A DNA stretch of 64,000 nt from Roseinatronobacter bogoriensis DSM 18756. Its GTDB lineage: Bacteria; Pseudomonadota; Alphaproteobacteria; Rhodobacterales; Rhodobacteraceae. This document shows positions 34,310 to 42,357 of this stretch, piece after piece; within the stretch, counting starts at the first letter, position 1; every line of letters starts with the position of its first letter. The translations under genes and the position numbers were made by a program. The stretch is from positions 74,338 through 138,337 of the forward strand of contig NZ_SORN01000001.1 of the NCBI RefSeq assembly GCF_004366635.1. The letters run 5' to 3'. The notes under the pieces are model-generated. The model was given only the letters and a program-made list of their open reading frames with translations, did not search any database and was not told the DNA's origin.

Positions 34310-35800
34310 TTACTCCTGATACTCGATGGCGACAATGAAGCGGGTCCATTCCAGCGGGCTGAAGGGTGCATTGGCAAAGCTGCCTGCCACCAGCACCAGT
34401 ACCGCCGTGGTGACAGGGGGTGCGGCCAGCATCCAGCCAATGCGGGGGCGGCCCGGTGCGCCTGTTCCCTCTGGCGCGGCATCACGGAACCATGCCCGGT
34501 GCAGCATTGGCAGGAAGTAGATCGCGTTCAGCAGGCTGGAGCCCAGCAGCAGCGCGATCACCCATACCTGATCTGCTTGCAACCCGCCTTGGGCGAGGTA
34601 CCACTTGCTGACAAATCCGGCCAAGGGCGGCAGGCCGATCATGCCCAGCGCGGCCAGAGTGAAGGCCAGCATCGTCCCCGGCATGGCACGGCCGACACCG
34701 TCCATCTGACTGACCCGCTTGACACCCAGCCCTTCGGCCAGATTTCCAGCCGCCATGAACATGGTGATTTTCATCAACCCTTGATGGATCAGATGCGCCA
34801 GCGCACCCACGGCGGCGATCGGGCTGGCCAGGGCCACGCCCAGCGTGATGTAGCTGACCTGAGATACAGTTGAATAGGCCAGCCGCTTCTTGATGTCATC
34901 CTGCGTGATCGCGCGGATCGAGCCATAGATGATGGTGACGCCCGCCAGCGCTGCCAACGGCGCGGTCATGCCAAGGGTCTGCGCAGTCTCGATCCCGAAA
35001 ACCTCATAGACAACGCGCATGATCCCAAAGGCCCCGGCCTTGACCACCGCCACTGCATGCAACAAGGCCGAAACCGGCGCAGGTGCGACCATTGCAATCG
35101 GCAGCCAGCGGTGAAACGGCACCAGCGCGGCTTTGACCCCCAGCGCCCCGATCAGCACCACGAACAGCAGTTGCGCCGCCAACCGGTTTTCTGCGACCAC
35201 ATCGGCCAGTACGCCACCGGGAACGAAATCGGTCGTGCCTGCCAGAACCCACAGGCCCAGCGTGCCCAGCAGCAGCACCAAGCCCCCCGCCAGCGTGTAG
35301 ATCAGATAGATGCGCCCGGCGCGCAGGGCCTCAGCGGTGCCGCGATGGATGACCAGCGGGTAGGTTGCCAGCGTCAGCAATTCGTAAAACAGCAAGAAGG
35401 TGAACAGGTTGCCCGACAAGGCAATCCCCACGGTTGCGGCCACGCACAGGCTGAAGAAACCGAAGAAGCGCGCGCGATGCGGGCCGTGCTCCAGATAGCC
35501 CACAGAATAGATCGTCGTAATCAGCCAGAGCACCGCCGAAAGCGCGATGAACAGGATTGCCAGCGGGTCGGCTTGCAGCTTGAATTCCAGCCCCGGCAGC
35601 ATCTCGAAGCGCAGATCATAGATCACGCCCTGACTGACCTTGATGCTCAGCCAGCCGACCAGCGCCACTTTCAGCGCTGCCATGCCAAGATTGATCGCAG
35701 TGCGCAACCGTGCCGCCCGTTCCGGCAGCGCGAACAGGATCGGCGCGGCCAGAAGCGAGGTCAGCAGAATGAACAGGGGCAGAAGGGGTGCATCCATCAT
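34310..35800 (-). CDS. mrpD: Mrp-type antiporter subunit D (second copy)
   Basis: Protein of 496 residues with about 14 membrane helices. The complex-I antiporter-like core is evident: LFTFLLFYELLTLATYPLVI (helix with a conserved Glu), GVKAALVPFHRWLPIAMVAP (Lys and Pro/His helix) and SALLHAVAVVKAGAFGIMRV. These residues line the proton path in the family. It overlaps the preceding D-like gene by four bases and is followed four bases later by the third copy. Confidence 0.88.
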   Translation of the reverse strand: MMDAPLLPLFILLTSLLAAPILFALPERAARLRTAINLGMAALKVALVGWLSIKVSQGVIYDLRFEMLPGLEFKLQADPLAILFIALSAVLWLITTIYSVGYLEHGPHRARFFGFFSLCVAATVGIALSGNLFTFLLFYELLTLATYPLVIHRGTAEALRAGRIYLIYTLAGGLVLLLGTLGLWVLAGTTDFVPGGVLADVVAENRLAAQLLFVVLIGALGVKAALVPFHRWLPIAMVAPAPVSALLHAVAVVKAGAFGIMRVVYEVFGIETAQTLGMTAPLAALAGVTIIYGSIRAITQDDIKKRLAYSTVSQVSYITLGVALASPIAAVGALAHLIHQGLMKITMFMAAGNLAEGLGVKRVSQMDGVGRAMPGTMLAFTLAALGMIGLPPLAGFVSKWYLAQGGLQADQVWVIALLLGSSLLNAIYFLPMLHRAWFRDAAPEGTGAPGRPRIGWMLAAPPVTTAVLVLVAGSFANAPFSPLEWTRFIVAIEYQE

Positions 35801-37254
35801 GGCGCCACTCCGAAAGGATAACCGATTTCAATGAAGCTCAGGACAGGTGCGGCCAGCAGCCCAAGGCCAATCGCCATCAGTGCCAGTGTCAGCGGGGCCG
35901 CATCGGCCAAGGCCCAGCCCTGATGCTCGCCCACTGGTGCGCGCACCCGGTCAAAGCGCAGGAAGCCCGCAAAGACGCGGCTGAAATAGGCGACTGACAG
36001 CAATGTGCCTGCCATTGTCACGCCAACCCAGTGCCAGTAGCCCGCTGCCATCGCGCCTTCCATCAAGGACCATTTGCCGATGAAACCCAGCGAAGGCGGC
36101 AGGCCAATCAGGCTGATTGCGGCCAATGCGAATGTGAATTGTGCCAGCGTGGGCCGTATCGGCGTACGGTCCAGATCGCGGATCACATCATGGCCGATCT
36201 CGTCCTTAATCCGGCCTGCGGCCAGAAACATCGCGGCCTTGGCGATGCCATGCGCAAGGATCAGAAGTGCGGCCGCCTTCCAGCTTTCCGACAACCCTAC
36301 CTCGCCCGCGCGGGCAAAGGCCACAAAGATCAGCCCGATCTGTGCGACTGTGGACCAGGCCACCAGCAGCTTCAGCCGCTCGGCGCGCAGGGCCTGAACC
36401 CCGCCCCAGATCACCGCGCCCGCGCCCATCAGCCCCACGAGCGTCAGCAGGTTTTCCGACGGAAACGGCATGTATTGCGCCAGACGCAGCACGACATAAA
36501 GCGCGGCCTTGACCACCAACCCCGACAGCAGCGCGCTTGCAGGTGCAGTGGCGTTGGCATGGGCGGCAGGCAGCCAGAAATGCAGCGGGAAAAGCGCAGT
36601 TTTCAGCGCAAGCCCGACAAAGATCAGCGCCAGTGCGGCAATCAATGCGCCGGTCGGTGCGGCCCCGGTCAGCCCTGCGAAATCCAGTCGCCCCAGTTGC
36701 AGATAGACAAACCCCACCCCCATCAGGAACAACAGCGCCCCAAAGATTGAGGCATACATGTAGTCAAGCCCCGCCTGAAGTGCGGCGCGGCTGCCGCTGA
36801 GGACTGTCAGGCCCACAGCAGCCAGCGCAATCACTTCGATCATGACATAGAGGTTGAAGATATCGGTGCTGAGATAAACCCCGTTCATACCCGTCAGCAA
36901 CAGCAGCCAGAGCGGCCAGAAATACTGCCGCTGGCGTGCCTGCTCTGGCCCTTTGAGGCTATCAAGCGCGGCAATACTGACCAGAAACCCGACCACACTG
37001 GTCAGCGCCAGCATCGCCACGCTCAGCCCGTCAGCGCGCAGATCAATCCCGAGAGGCGCGCCCCAACCGCCAAGCGGCAGACCAACAGCCCCCGCTGCCA
37101 GCACATCGCGCGCCAGCCAGGCCACTGCGCCGGAGGTCAGGACCAGCGTTGCAAACCCGATCAGCGCGGCCGCGCGCGGCAGCACAAAGGCGGCAATCGC
37201 GCCGAATAGCGGCACAAACACCGAAAGGATCATGGGAGAGATTTCAACGCTCAT
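35797..37254 (-). CDS. mrpD: Mrp-type antiporter subunit D (first copy)
   Basis: Protein of 485 residues, integral membrane, NuoN/MrpD type. Motifs are STDIFNLYVMIEVIALAAVG (conserved Glu in helix 5), GLALKTALFPLHFWLPAAHA and SALLSGLVVKAALYVVLRLA. In Mrp systems MrpD translocates protons in exchange for sodium. It follows the mrpC-like gene with an 11-base overlap, the expected C-D order, and is the copy most likely to be the orthologous MrpD. Confidence 0.9.
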   Translation of the reverse strand: MSVEISPMILSVFVPLFGAIAAFVLPRAAALIGFATLVLTSGAVAWLARDVLAAGAVGLPLGGWGAPLGIDLRADGLSVAMLALTSVVGFLVSIAALDSLKGPEQARQRQYFWPLWLLLLTGMNGVYLSTDIFNLYVMIEVIALAAVGLTVLSGSRAALQAGLDYMYASIFGALLFLMGVGFVYLQLGRLDFAGLTGAAPTGALIAALALIFVGLALKTALFPLHFWLPAAHANATAPASALLSGLVVKAALYVVLRLAQYMPFPSENLLTLVGLMGAGAVIWGGVQALRAERLKLLVAWSTVAQIGLIFVAFARAGEVGLSESWKAAALLILAHGIAKAAMFLAAGRIKDEIGHDVIRDLDRTPIRPTLAQFTFALAAISLIGLPPSLGFIGKWSLMEGAMAAGYWHWVGVTMAGTLLSVAYFSRVFAGFLRFDRVRAPVGEHQGWALADAAPLTLALMAIGLGLLAAPVLSFIEIGYPFGVAP

Positions 37255-37534
37255 CGGTCGCTTCCAGAGTTTGCAGACGGCGGATCAGGGCAAGGGCAAC
37301 GGCTGTCGCGCTGACCATGACGACGATGCCGGTAATCACCAGCGCATGGGGCACAGGGTCGGGCGCTGCCGGCGGTTCGCGCCAAGCCCCAACGACCAGC
37401 AGGAAACCTGCACCAACCGAGCAGAGCTTGAGCGCCAGCACCCGGCGCAGCCGGTCTTGCGCAGACAGCGCACCAACAAGGCCGATGCCGAAAACGGCAA
37501 CCCCGGTCAGGCCATAAATCAGATCAGGTGTCAT
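37244..37534 (-). CDS. mrpC: Mrp-type antiporter subunit C (NuoK-like)
   Basis: Protein of 96 residues from the ATG at 37534, preceded by AAGGGGA; an ATG 18 bases upstream is less well placed. Three membrane helices are visible: LIYGLTGVAVFGIGLVGAL, LALKLCSVGAGFLLVVGAW and ALVITGIVVMVSATAVALAL, as in NuoK/MrpC. The second helix lacks the acidic residue seen in many NuoK proteins; I do not draw a conclusion from that. It overlaps its neighbours on both sides. Confidence 0.85.
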   Translation of the reverse strand: MTPDLIYGLTGVAVFGIGLVGALSAQDRLRRVLALKLCSVGAGFLLVVGAWREPPAAPDPVPHALVITGIVVMVSATAVALALIRRLQTLEATDER

Positions 37535-38501
37535 TGCGGTCCCCTTTGGCAAGCGCGACCGGCTCGCGCCCGTGAAACAGCGCGGCCAGAGTGACAGCGA
37601 TGGAGATGGTCACCATCCCCTCGATCAGCAGGATCAGGGTTTTGGCGTGGTCCAGCGGATATTCGAACGCCACGCGCCCGCCGCTGGCGACCAGAAGTGC
37701 GACCAGCGCAAAGGCCGCTGTGCCCAGCACAAAGGCCCCGCGCGCAATGCCGCGATGGGCGGGCTGCGGGACATAGGCGCGTGTCAGCAGCAGCAAAAGC
37801 CCCACAGCCGCAAGCACCGCGCCGCCCTGAAACGCCCCGCCCGGCGCCTCGGCCCCCACCCATAGAAGATAGGTGCCAACCACAACGATGGCGGGCAGGG
37901 CCAGCCGCGCAAAGCCTTGCCAGACCTCGCCCATCGCGGGGGCCGGGGCTTCGGACAGCCCGCGCTCGATCTGCCAGACAGCGACCACTGCGGCCAGCAG
38001 CACAACCACTTCCATCAGCGTGTCATAGGACCGGAAGTTCAGCAAAACGCCTGTGACCGGATGTTCGACGCCGCTTTGGGGCATGGCCTCGGCCACCAGC
38101 GGATCAAAGCCCGGCCCGGCAGCCGGTGCGCCCAGAAACGCCACGACCAGCCCAAGGGTGATCAGCCCGCAAAACACTGCATTGGTCATGATTACGGCCA
38201 TTGGCACCGGGGCGACCGGCGTAACGCCATAGGCCGCTTTCTGGCCCAATGTCCCCGAGGCAAAGCGCAGATGATGCAACGTCTTGAGCAGCAGCGCACC
38301 AGTCACGCCTGTGCCGATCGCAGCCTCTGCCAATGCGACATCGGGCGCGGATAAACGCACCCAGGCCAGCGCCGAGAGCAGTCCGAAGATGATGAAAAGC
38401 ACGATCATGGAAAACAGATCACGCACACTCAGCGATGCTGCGGCAAGCGCGACGATTGCCAGCGCCAGAAGCAGATCAAAGATCACCAGCGGGTCAGTCA
38501 T
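37524..38501 (-). CDS. mrpB: Fusion of MrpA C-terminal (DUF4040/MbhD) domain with MrpB
   Basis: Protein of 325 residues from the ATG at 38501 (MTDPLVIFDLLLALAIVALA); the longer frame upstream lies in the mrpG gene. Residues 1-80 form the DUF4040/MbhD-type domain (SLSVRDLFSMIVLFIIFGLL; VRLSAPDVALAEAAIGTGVT), normally the C-terminal part of MrpA. From about residue 130 the MrpB/MnhB domain follows (GVLLNFRSYDTLMEVVVLLA; LLWVGAEAPGGAFQGGAVLA). This MrpA'-B fusion replaces separate MrpA and MrpB chains. No full-length MrpA is present in the operon. Confidence 0.88.
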   Translation of the reverse strand: MTDPLVIFDLLLALAIVALAAASLSVRDLFSMIVLFIIFGLLSALAWVRLSAPDVALAEAAIGTGVTGALLLKTLHHLRFASGTLGQKAAYGVTPVAPVPMAVIMTNAVFCGLITLGLVVAFLGAPAAGPGFDPLVAEAMPQSGVEHPVTGVLLNFRSYDTLMEVVVLLAAVVAVWQIERGLSEAPAPAMGEVWQGFARLALPAIVVVGTYLLWVGAEAPGGAFQGGAVLAAVGLLLLLTRAYVPQPAHRGIARGAFVLGTAAFALVALLVASGGRVAFEYPLDHAKTLILLIEGMVTISIAVTLAALFHGREPVALAKGDRNDT

Positions 38502-38787
38502 GGCGCACCCCCGCACCACTGCGGCGTGCGTAGCGGGCGACCAGATGACCACAGGTTGCACTGGCGGCAGCAACAAAGAACCATATCAGCACGATACGAA
38601 ATACCGCCCCCGGCGTGGCGGCCAGAAAGGCCACCCCAAGCGCAATCAGTGCAAGCCCCAGTCCGTCGGCTTTGGTCAGCGCGTGCAGGCGGCAGAAAAT
38701 ATCTGGAAACCGCAGCAAGCCGACGGTGCCCGCAATGAAAAACACAGTGCCAGTTGTAATCAGGACAGCGGCGACAACGTCCTGCAT
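38494..38787 (-). CDS. mrpG: Mrp-type antiporter subunit G
   Basis: Protein of 97 residues with three membrane helices. The MnhG/PhaG signature is present: VFFIAGTVGLLRFPDIFCRLHALTKADGLG, in short RFPDIFCRLHA followed by the LGLALIALG helix. It starts on the last base of the mrpF stop and overlaps the mrpA'B start by eight bases. MrpG is a small scaffold subunit of the complex. Confidence 0.92.
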   Translation of the reverse strand: MQDVVAAVLITTGTVFFIAGTVGLLRFPDIFCRLHALTKADGLGLALIALGVAFLAATPGAVFRIVLIWFFVAAASATCGHLVARYARRSGAGVRHD

Positions 38788-39047
38788 CAGCGCACCCCCC
38801 GTGATGCCAGCACGACAAAGGCCACCAGCGTGATGGCTGCCAGCAAGGCGAATACCATTGCGACATCAAGCAGCGCGGGCAGTGCCATCAGCTGCGACAA
38901 GATCAGCAGGATAGCCACCGCCGCCGTGCCGAACAATTGCGCAGCCAGCATCCGTTCAGCCGGTTCGGGGCCGCGAAAAATGCGCACAAGCCCTGCAAGG
39001 ATCGAGAGCAGCAGTGCAATCAGGATCAGGGACAGAAAAGTGGTCAT
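38787..39047 (-). CDS. mrpF: Mrp-type antiporter subunit F
   Basis: Protein of 86 residues, three membrane helices (FLSLILIALLLSILAGLVRI; AERMLAAQLFGTAAVAILLI; VAMVFALLAAITLVAFVVLA). The FRGPEPAERMLA segment is the family hallmark of MnhF/PhaF. It overlaps mrpE by four bases. Confidence 0.92.
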   Translation of the reverse strand: MTTFLSLILIALLLSILAGLVRIFRGPEPAERMLAAQLFGTAAVAILLILSQLMALPALLDVAMVFALLAAITLVAFVVLASRGVR

Positions 39048-39661
39048 GACGAATGCTCCGGGGGCTGGGGTAGGGCGAACAGCGCGCGAATGCGGGTCTC
39101 GAGTTCTGCCAGTTCGGGTTCCAGTTCGATGTGCGCATCGAGCATGTGGACGGTCACCATGTCGTCATTGATTTCGGCCGACAGGGTGCCGGGAAGTAGT
39201 GTGATGATGTTGATGAACGTGATCCGCGGCGCACCCAGAGGCAGATTGAGCGGATATGTCCGAAAGCACGGGCGCAGCCGCATGTCCGGCGAAAAAGCCC
39301 GCAATGCGACATCGACGGCACCCCGCACCGATTGCACGGCAAACCAGAGTGCGAAGCGTATGGCCCCGCGCAACGACAGGCGGAAACCGGATGCTGGCGG
39401 CAATAGAAACGGAACCATCGCCCCTAGCAGGATTGCCGGCAGCCCGAAGATCAGAGCGTCCGCCCGCCAGCCGGTCAATGCCCCCCACAGGACGGCCAGC
39501 ACCAGAATTGACAGCACACAGTGCCGCAAGACCTGCCCGGCTGCGTGGCCTGTAGCAGAAACGGTTTGCGCCGAGGCCGGTGGCAGGTTCTGCGGCTCAG
39601 CCAGCGTCAAGGATTGCACCCGCGCAGACGCGTTCAGGCACTTGGAAGAAGTTGCGCGCAT
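39044..39661 (-). CDS. mrpE: Mrp-type antiporter subunit E
   Basis: MnhE family: two membrane helices (VLSILVLAVLWGALTGW; LIFGLPAILLGAMVPFLL) and the conserved VDVALRAFSPDMRLRPCFRT and ITLLPGTLSAEINDDMVTVH block, then an acidic C-terminus. The start is uncertain. The ATG at 39661 gives 205 residues; the frame stays open to 39796, and a non-ATG start nearer the first helix is possible, since the family is usually about 160-170 residues. It is the first gene of the operon. Confidence 0.8.
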   Translation of the reverse strand: MRATSSKCLNASARVQSLTLAEPQNLPPASAQTVSATGHAAGQVLRHCVLSILVLAVLWGALTGWRADALIFGLPAILLGAMVPFLLPPASGFRLSLRGAIRFALWFAVQSVRGAVDVALRAFSPDMRLRPCFRTYPLNLPLGAPRITFINIITLLPGTLSAEINDDMVTVHMLDAHIELEPELAELETRIRALFALPQPPEHSS

Positions 39662-39966
39662 CAGATTATGTCCGGGCAGCCTTGATGTTTGTATGGTCCC
39701 TGACATGGGCGGGGGATGGGGCTGCCTGTCCGATCCGTCCGATAAGCCATGCCAGAGTTGCGCAAATCTTTCCGCGCTGTTGGCCAAAGAACGCACAAGC
39801 TGTGGGTTTCATCCCGCGATCTGACAAAAAACGACAGATTTACCGGGTCATCGGGTTGTTGGGGGCGGGGCGCAGGTCATGCTGAAGAATTTTCTCACCA
39901 AAAAGCGAGCTGGGGATGAAACCCGGCGCGCAGGCGTTAGTGCGGTATCAACAAAAGGAGGATACC

Positions 39967-40293
39967 ATGTCCATGACCTCGACCAACCATCCGCAGCCTG
40001 CCCGCCCAAGCCTACGCAAGCATGGGGTCATCAGCCTTTGGGGGCGCGTGCGGTACCGTCAGCCGGGCGCTTATGATGCATGGCTGCGAGAGCGTGACAT
40101 GACCATCATCACCGCAAACCTGATGCGCCTGTCTGAGGGGCAGTTGAACCGGCTGGGCCTGTCGCACAAGACATTGGCGCTTGATGTCGAAGACCTTGCC
40201 TTGCGCGCGCAGCGAAACGCCGAAATTACCAGAGAGGTTCTTGAACTGGTGGAGGATGACACCCCGCAAAGTCATGCGATCGCAGCAGAATGA
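39967..40293 (+). CDS. DUF1127-like small protein
   Basis: Protein of 108 residues from the ATG at 39967, preceded by a very strong AAAGGAGGATACC ribosome site. The centre (LMRLSEGQLNRLGLSHKTLALDV) resembles the DUF1127 pattern of an Arg/Leu helix followed by L-S-D-x-Q-L-x-D-I-G-L. Proteins of that type are small, Arg-rich and often stress-induced or RNA-binding in alphaproteobacteria. The N-terminus is Arg/Lys/Pro-rich and the C-terminus acidic. It has its own terminator and is divergent from mrpE. Family membership is probable rather than certain. Confidence 0.7.
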   Translation: MSMTSTNHPQPARPSLRKHGVISLWGRVRYRQPGAYDAWLRERDMTIITANLMRLSEGQLNRLGLSHKTLALDVEDLALRAQRNAEITREVLELVEDDTPQSHAIAAE

Positions 40294-40312
40294 AAAACCT
40301 TTTCGAAGGGCG

Positions 40313-40345
40313 AAAAAAGCCGGGCAATGCTGCTCGGCTTTTTTT
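40313..40345 (+). terminator. Rho-independent terminator after the DUF1127-like gene
   Basis: GCCGGGCA at 40319-40326 pairs with TGCTCGGC at 40331-40338 (one G-T pair) over a 4-base loop, followed by seven T residues and preceded by AAAAAA. It is a textbook intrinsic terminator and could act in both directions. Confidence 0.9.
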
Positions 40346-40407
40346 ATCGGAACGCTGGTGTTCCGTAGCTGAAACAAAGCGCTGCCACGGGTGACAAAAG
40401 TCAGCTT

Positions 40408-40628
40408 TGCGGGACTTTGGCGTCATTCGGTTGCGCGGAATCAAGGCCGAAGGCCGCCGCGCATCGCCGGGCCGCCCCCACGGCACGGCGATTTGGCTGC
40501 CCCCAGCACTCAGATCATATCTCTCAAGGACTTGGCCAGCATAAAGCGCTACAGATTCAACCGTGGATCGCCGCACCGCGGCCCGTCGCTGCGCGGCTTG
40601 TCGAAACCATCCACCGTCCGCAACGCCC
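40408..40628 (+). repeat. Dispersed 221-bp repeat, copy 1
   Basis: This stretch is matched, in reverse complement and without any indel, by 53888-54108. By eye about 11 of 221 bases differ, roughly 95 percent identity. It starts TGCGGGACTTTGGC and ends CCGTCCGCAACGCCC. Neither copy has a transposase, obvious terminal inverted repeats or a plausible gene: open frames cross it but the differences do not favour silent positions. It lies between the DUF1127-like terminator and the mttB-like promoter region. It is probably one member of a genome-wide intergenic repeat family. Confidence 0.88.
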
Positions 40629-40738
40629 CTCCTTTGCCGCCGTTCCCCAACACCACAGCCCTGCTGACAACACTCCGCTTGTCGCGCTCCCCTTGACATC
40701 GCTAGCGTCTGTAGAGTGGCACATGCACGGAGGGTCGC

Positions 40739-42304
40739 ATGGCAATGGATACCCCAGCACCCCAGCGCGCCCGCCGTCATGGCGGTCGTGGCGGCAATGC
40801 GCGGCGCAGCGATACCTTCCGGCTGGATCAGATGCCGTGGTCCGTGCCTTGCAACACTGACCAGCCGACAACCCCCTTGAACGAAGACGGATGCGAGGCG
40901 ATCCATCAGGGCGCGCTGTATATTCTGGCCGAAATCGGCGTCGAATTCCTGAATGAAGAGGCATTGGCCCTGTTTCGGCATGCGGGCTGCCGGGTTGAAG
41001 GCGCCAATGTGCGCATGGACGCTGATTTCGTCATGGACATGCTGGCCCGCGCGCCTGCCGGTTTTACTATCACACCGCGCAACCCTGCCCGCGCTGTGCC
41101 GATTGGCGGGGCGCATATGGCATTCGTCAACGTCTCTTCTCCGCCCTCGACATGGGATATGATCCGCGGAAAACGCACAGGTGATTTTGAGAGTTACCGC
41201 GAATTTCTGATGCTGACACAGGTGTTCAATTGCATTCATCTGGTCGGCGGCTATCCGGTCGAACCGGTCGACCTTCACCCCGCCATCCGTCATCTGGACT
41301 GTATCGAACAGAAGTTGTTGCTGACCGACAAACCCGTGCATGCCTACAGCCTTGGCCGCGAACGGGTTGAGGATGCGATGGAAATGGTGCGCATCGCGGG
41401 CGGGTTGAGCCATGCAGAGTTTGACGCCGCGCCGCGCATGTTCACGAATATCAACTCTGTCTCACCTCTGCGCCATGATTTCCCCATGATCGACGGGGCC
41501 TTGCGGCTGGCACGGCGCGGCCAGCCCGTGATCGTGACACCGTTTACACTGGCGGGTGCAATGGCCCCTGTCACTCTGGCGGGGGCGGTCGCACAATCCC
41601 TGGCCGAAGCACTTTGTGCCATTGCCCTGATCCAGTATGCCGCGCCCGGCGCGCCTGTGGTAATCGGAACCTTCACCTCGAATGTCGATATGCGTTCTGG
41701 TGCGCCGGCTTTCGGCACGCCCGAATACATGCGCGCGACCCAGATGACGGGCCAACTGGCACGCCGCTACAGGTTGCCAATGCGATCTTCGGGTGTGTGC
41801 ACGGCCAATATACCCGATGCGCAGGCCATGTGGGAGACTTGCAACAGCCTGTGGGCGGCGGTGCAGTCTGGGTCCAACATCGTCTATCACGCCGCTGGTT
41901 GGCTAGAGGGCGGGTTGATGGCCAGCCCCGAGAAATTCGTGATGGATTGCGAGATGCTGCAAATGATCCAGCGCTATTTTGACCCCGCGCTGAGTGCGAC
42001 CACGCCTGATGATCTTGCACTGGATGCGATCCGCGAGGTTGGCGCTGGCGGGCATTTCTTCGGCGTCCAGCACACGCAAGAGCGATATGAGACGGCCTTC
42101 TATTCCCCCATCGCGTCGGATTGGCGCAACTATGAGGCATGGGAGCGTGACGGCGCGACCGATACGGTTGCCCGCGCCCATCGGATATACCGCAATATTG
42201 TTGACAGCTTTTCTCCACCACCAATGGACGAGGGTATACGTGAAGAATTGCGCGAATTTGTCGCCCGCCGCAAAGCTGAAGGGGGCGCGCCGACAGATTT
42301 TTGA
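40739..42304 (+). CDS. Trimethylamine methyltransferase (MttB) family protein, non-pyrrolysine type
   Basis: Protein of 521 residues with a GGAGGGTCGC ribosome site. It belongs to COG5598: LNEDGCEAIHQGALYILAEI GVEFLNEEAL-type N-terminus, KPVHAYSLGRERVEDAMEM, and SPLRHDFPMIDGALRLARRG, with NSLWAAVQSGSNIVYHAAGW near residue 370. Archaeal MttB carries pyrrolysine at an in-frame TAG; here the frame has no internal stop, so this is the MtgB-like branch, some members of which demethylate glycine betaine or related quaternary amines with a corrinoid protein. No corrinoid protein gene is adjacent, so the substrate is unknown. Confidence 0.85.
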   Translation: MAMDTPAPQRARRHGGRGGNARRSDTFRLDQMPWSVPCNTDQPTTPLNEDGCEAIHQGALYILAEIGVEFLNEEALALFRHAGCRVEGANVRMDADFVMDMLARAPAGFTITPRNPARAVPIGGAHMAFVNVSSPPSTWDMIRGKRTGDFESYREFLMLTQVFNCIHLVGGYPVEPVDLHPAIRHLDCIEQKLLLTDKPVHAYSLGRERVEDAMEMVRIAGGLSHAEFDAAPRMFTNINSVSPLRHDFPMIDGALRLARRGQPVIVTPFTLAGAMAPVTLAGAVAQSLAEALCAIALIQYAAPGAPVVIGTFTSNVDMRSGAPAFGTPEYMRATQMTGQLARRYRLPMRSSGVCTANIPDAQAMWETCNSLWAAVQSGSNIVYHAAGWLEGGLMASPEKFVMDCEMLQMIQRYFDPALSATTPDDLALDAIREVGAGGHFFGVQHTQERYETAFYSPIASDWRNYEAWERDGATDTVARAHRIYRNIVDSFSPPPMDEGIREELREFVARRKAEGGAPTDF

Positions 42305-42357
42305 TCGGGCTGATAGCCTTCTCCCGGCAAACCCCAACGCGCGAGCTTCTATGCGCG

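Noticed and set aside
40226..41413. 395-codon minus-strand open frame
   Set aside because: Runs antisense through the terminator, the repeat and the mttB-like gene; no coding features.
40739..42304. Pyrrolysine-containing MttB
   Set aside because: The reading frame has no in-frame TAG and matches the full family length without one.
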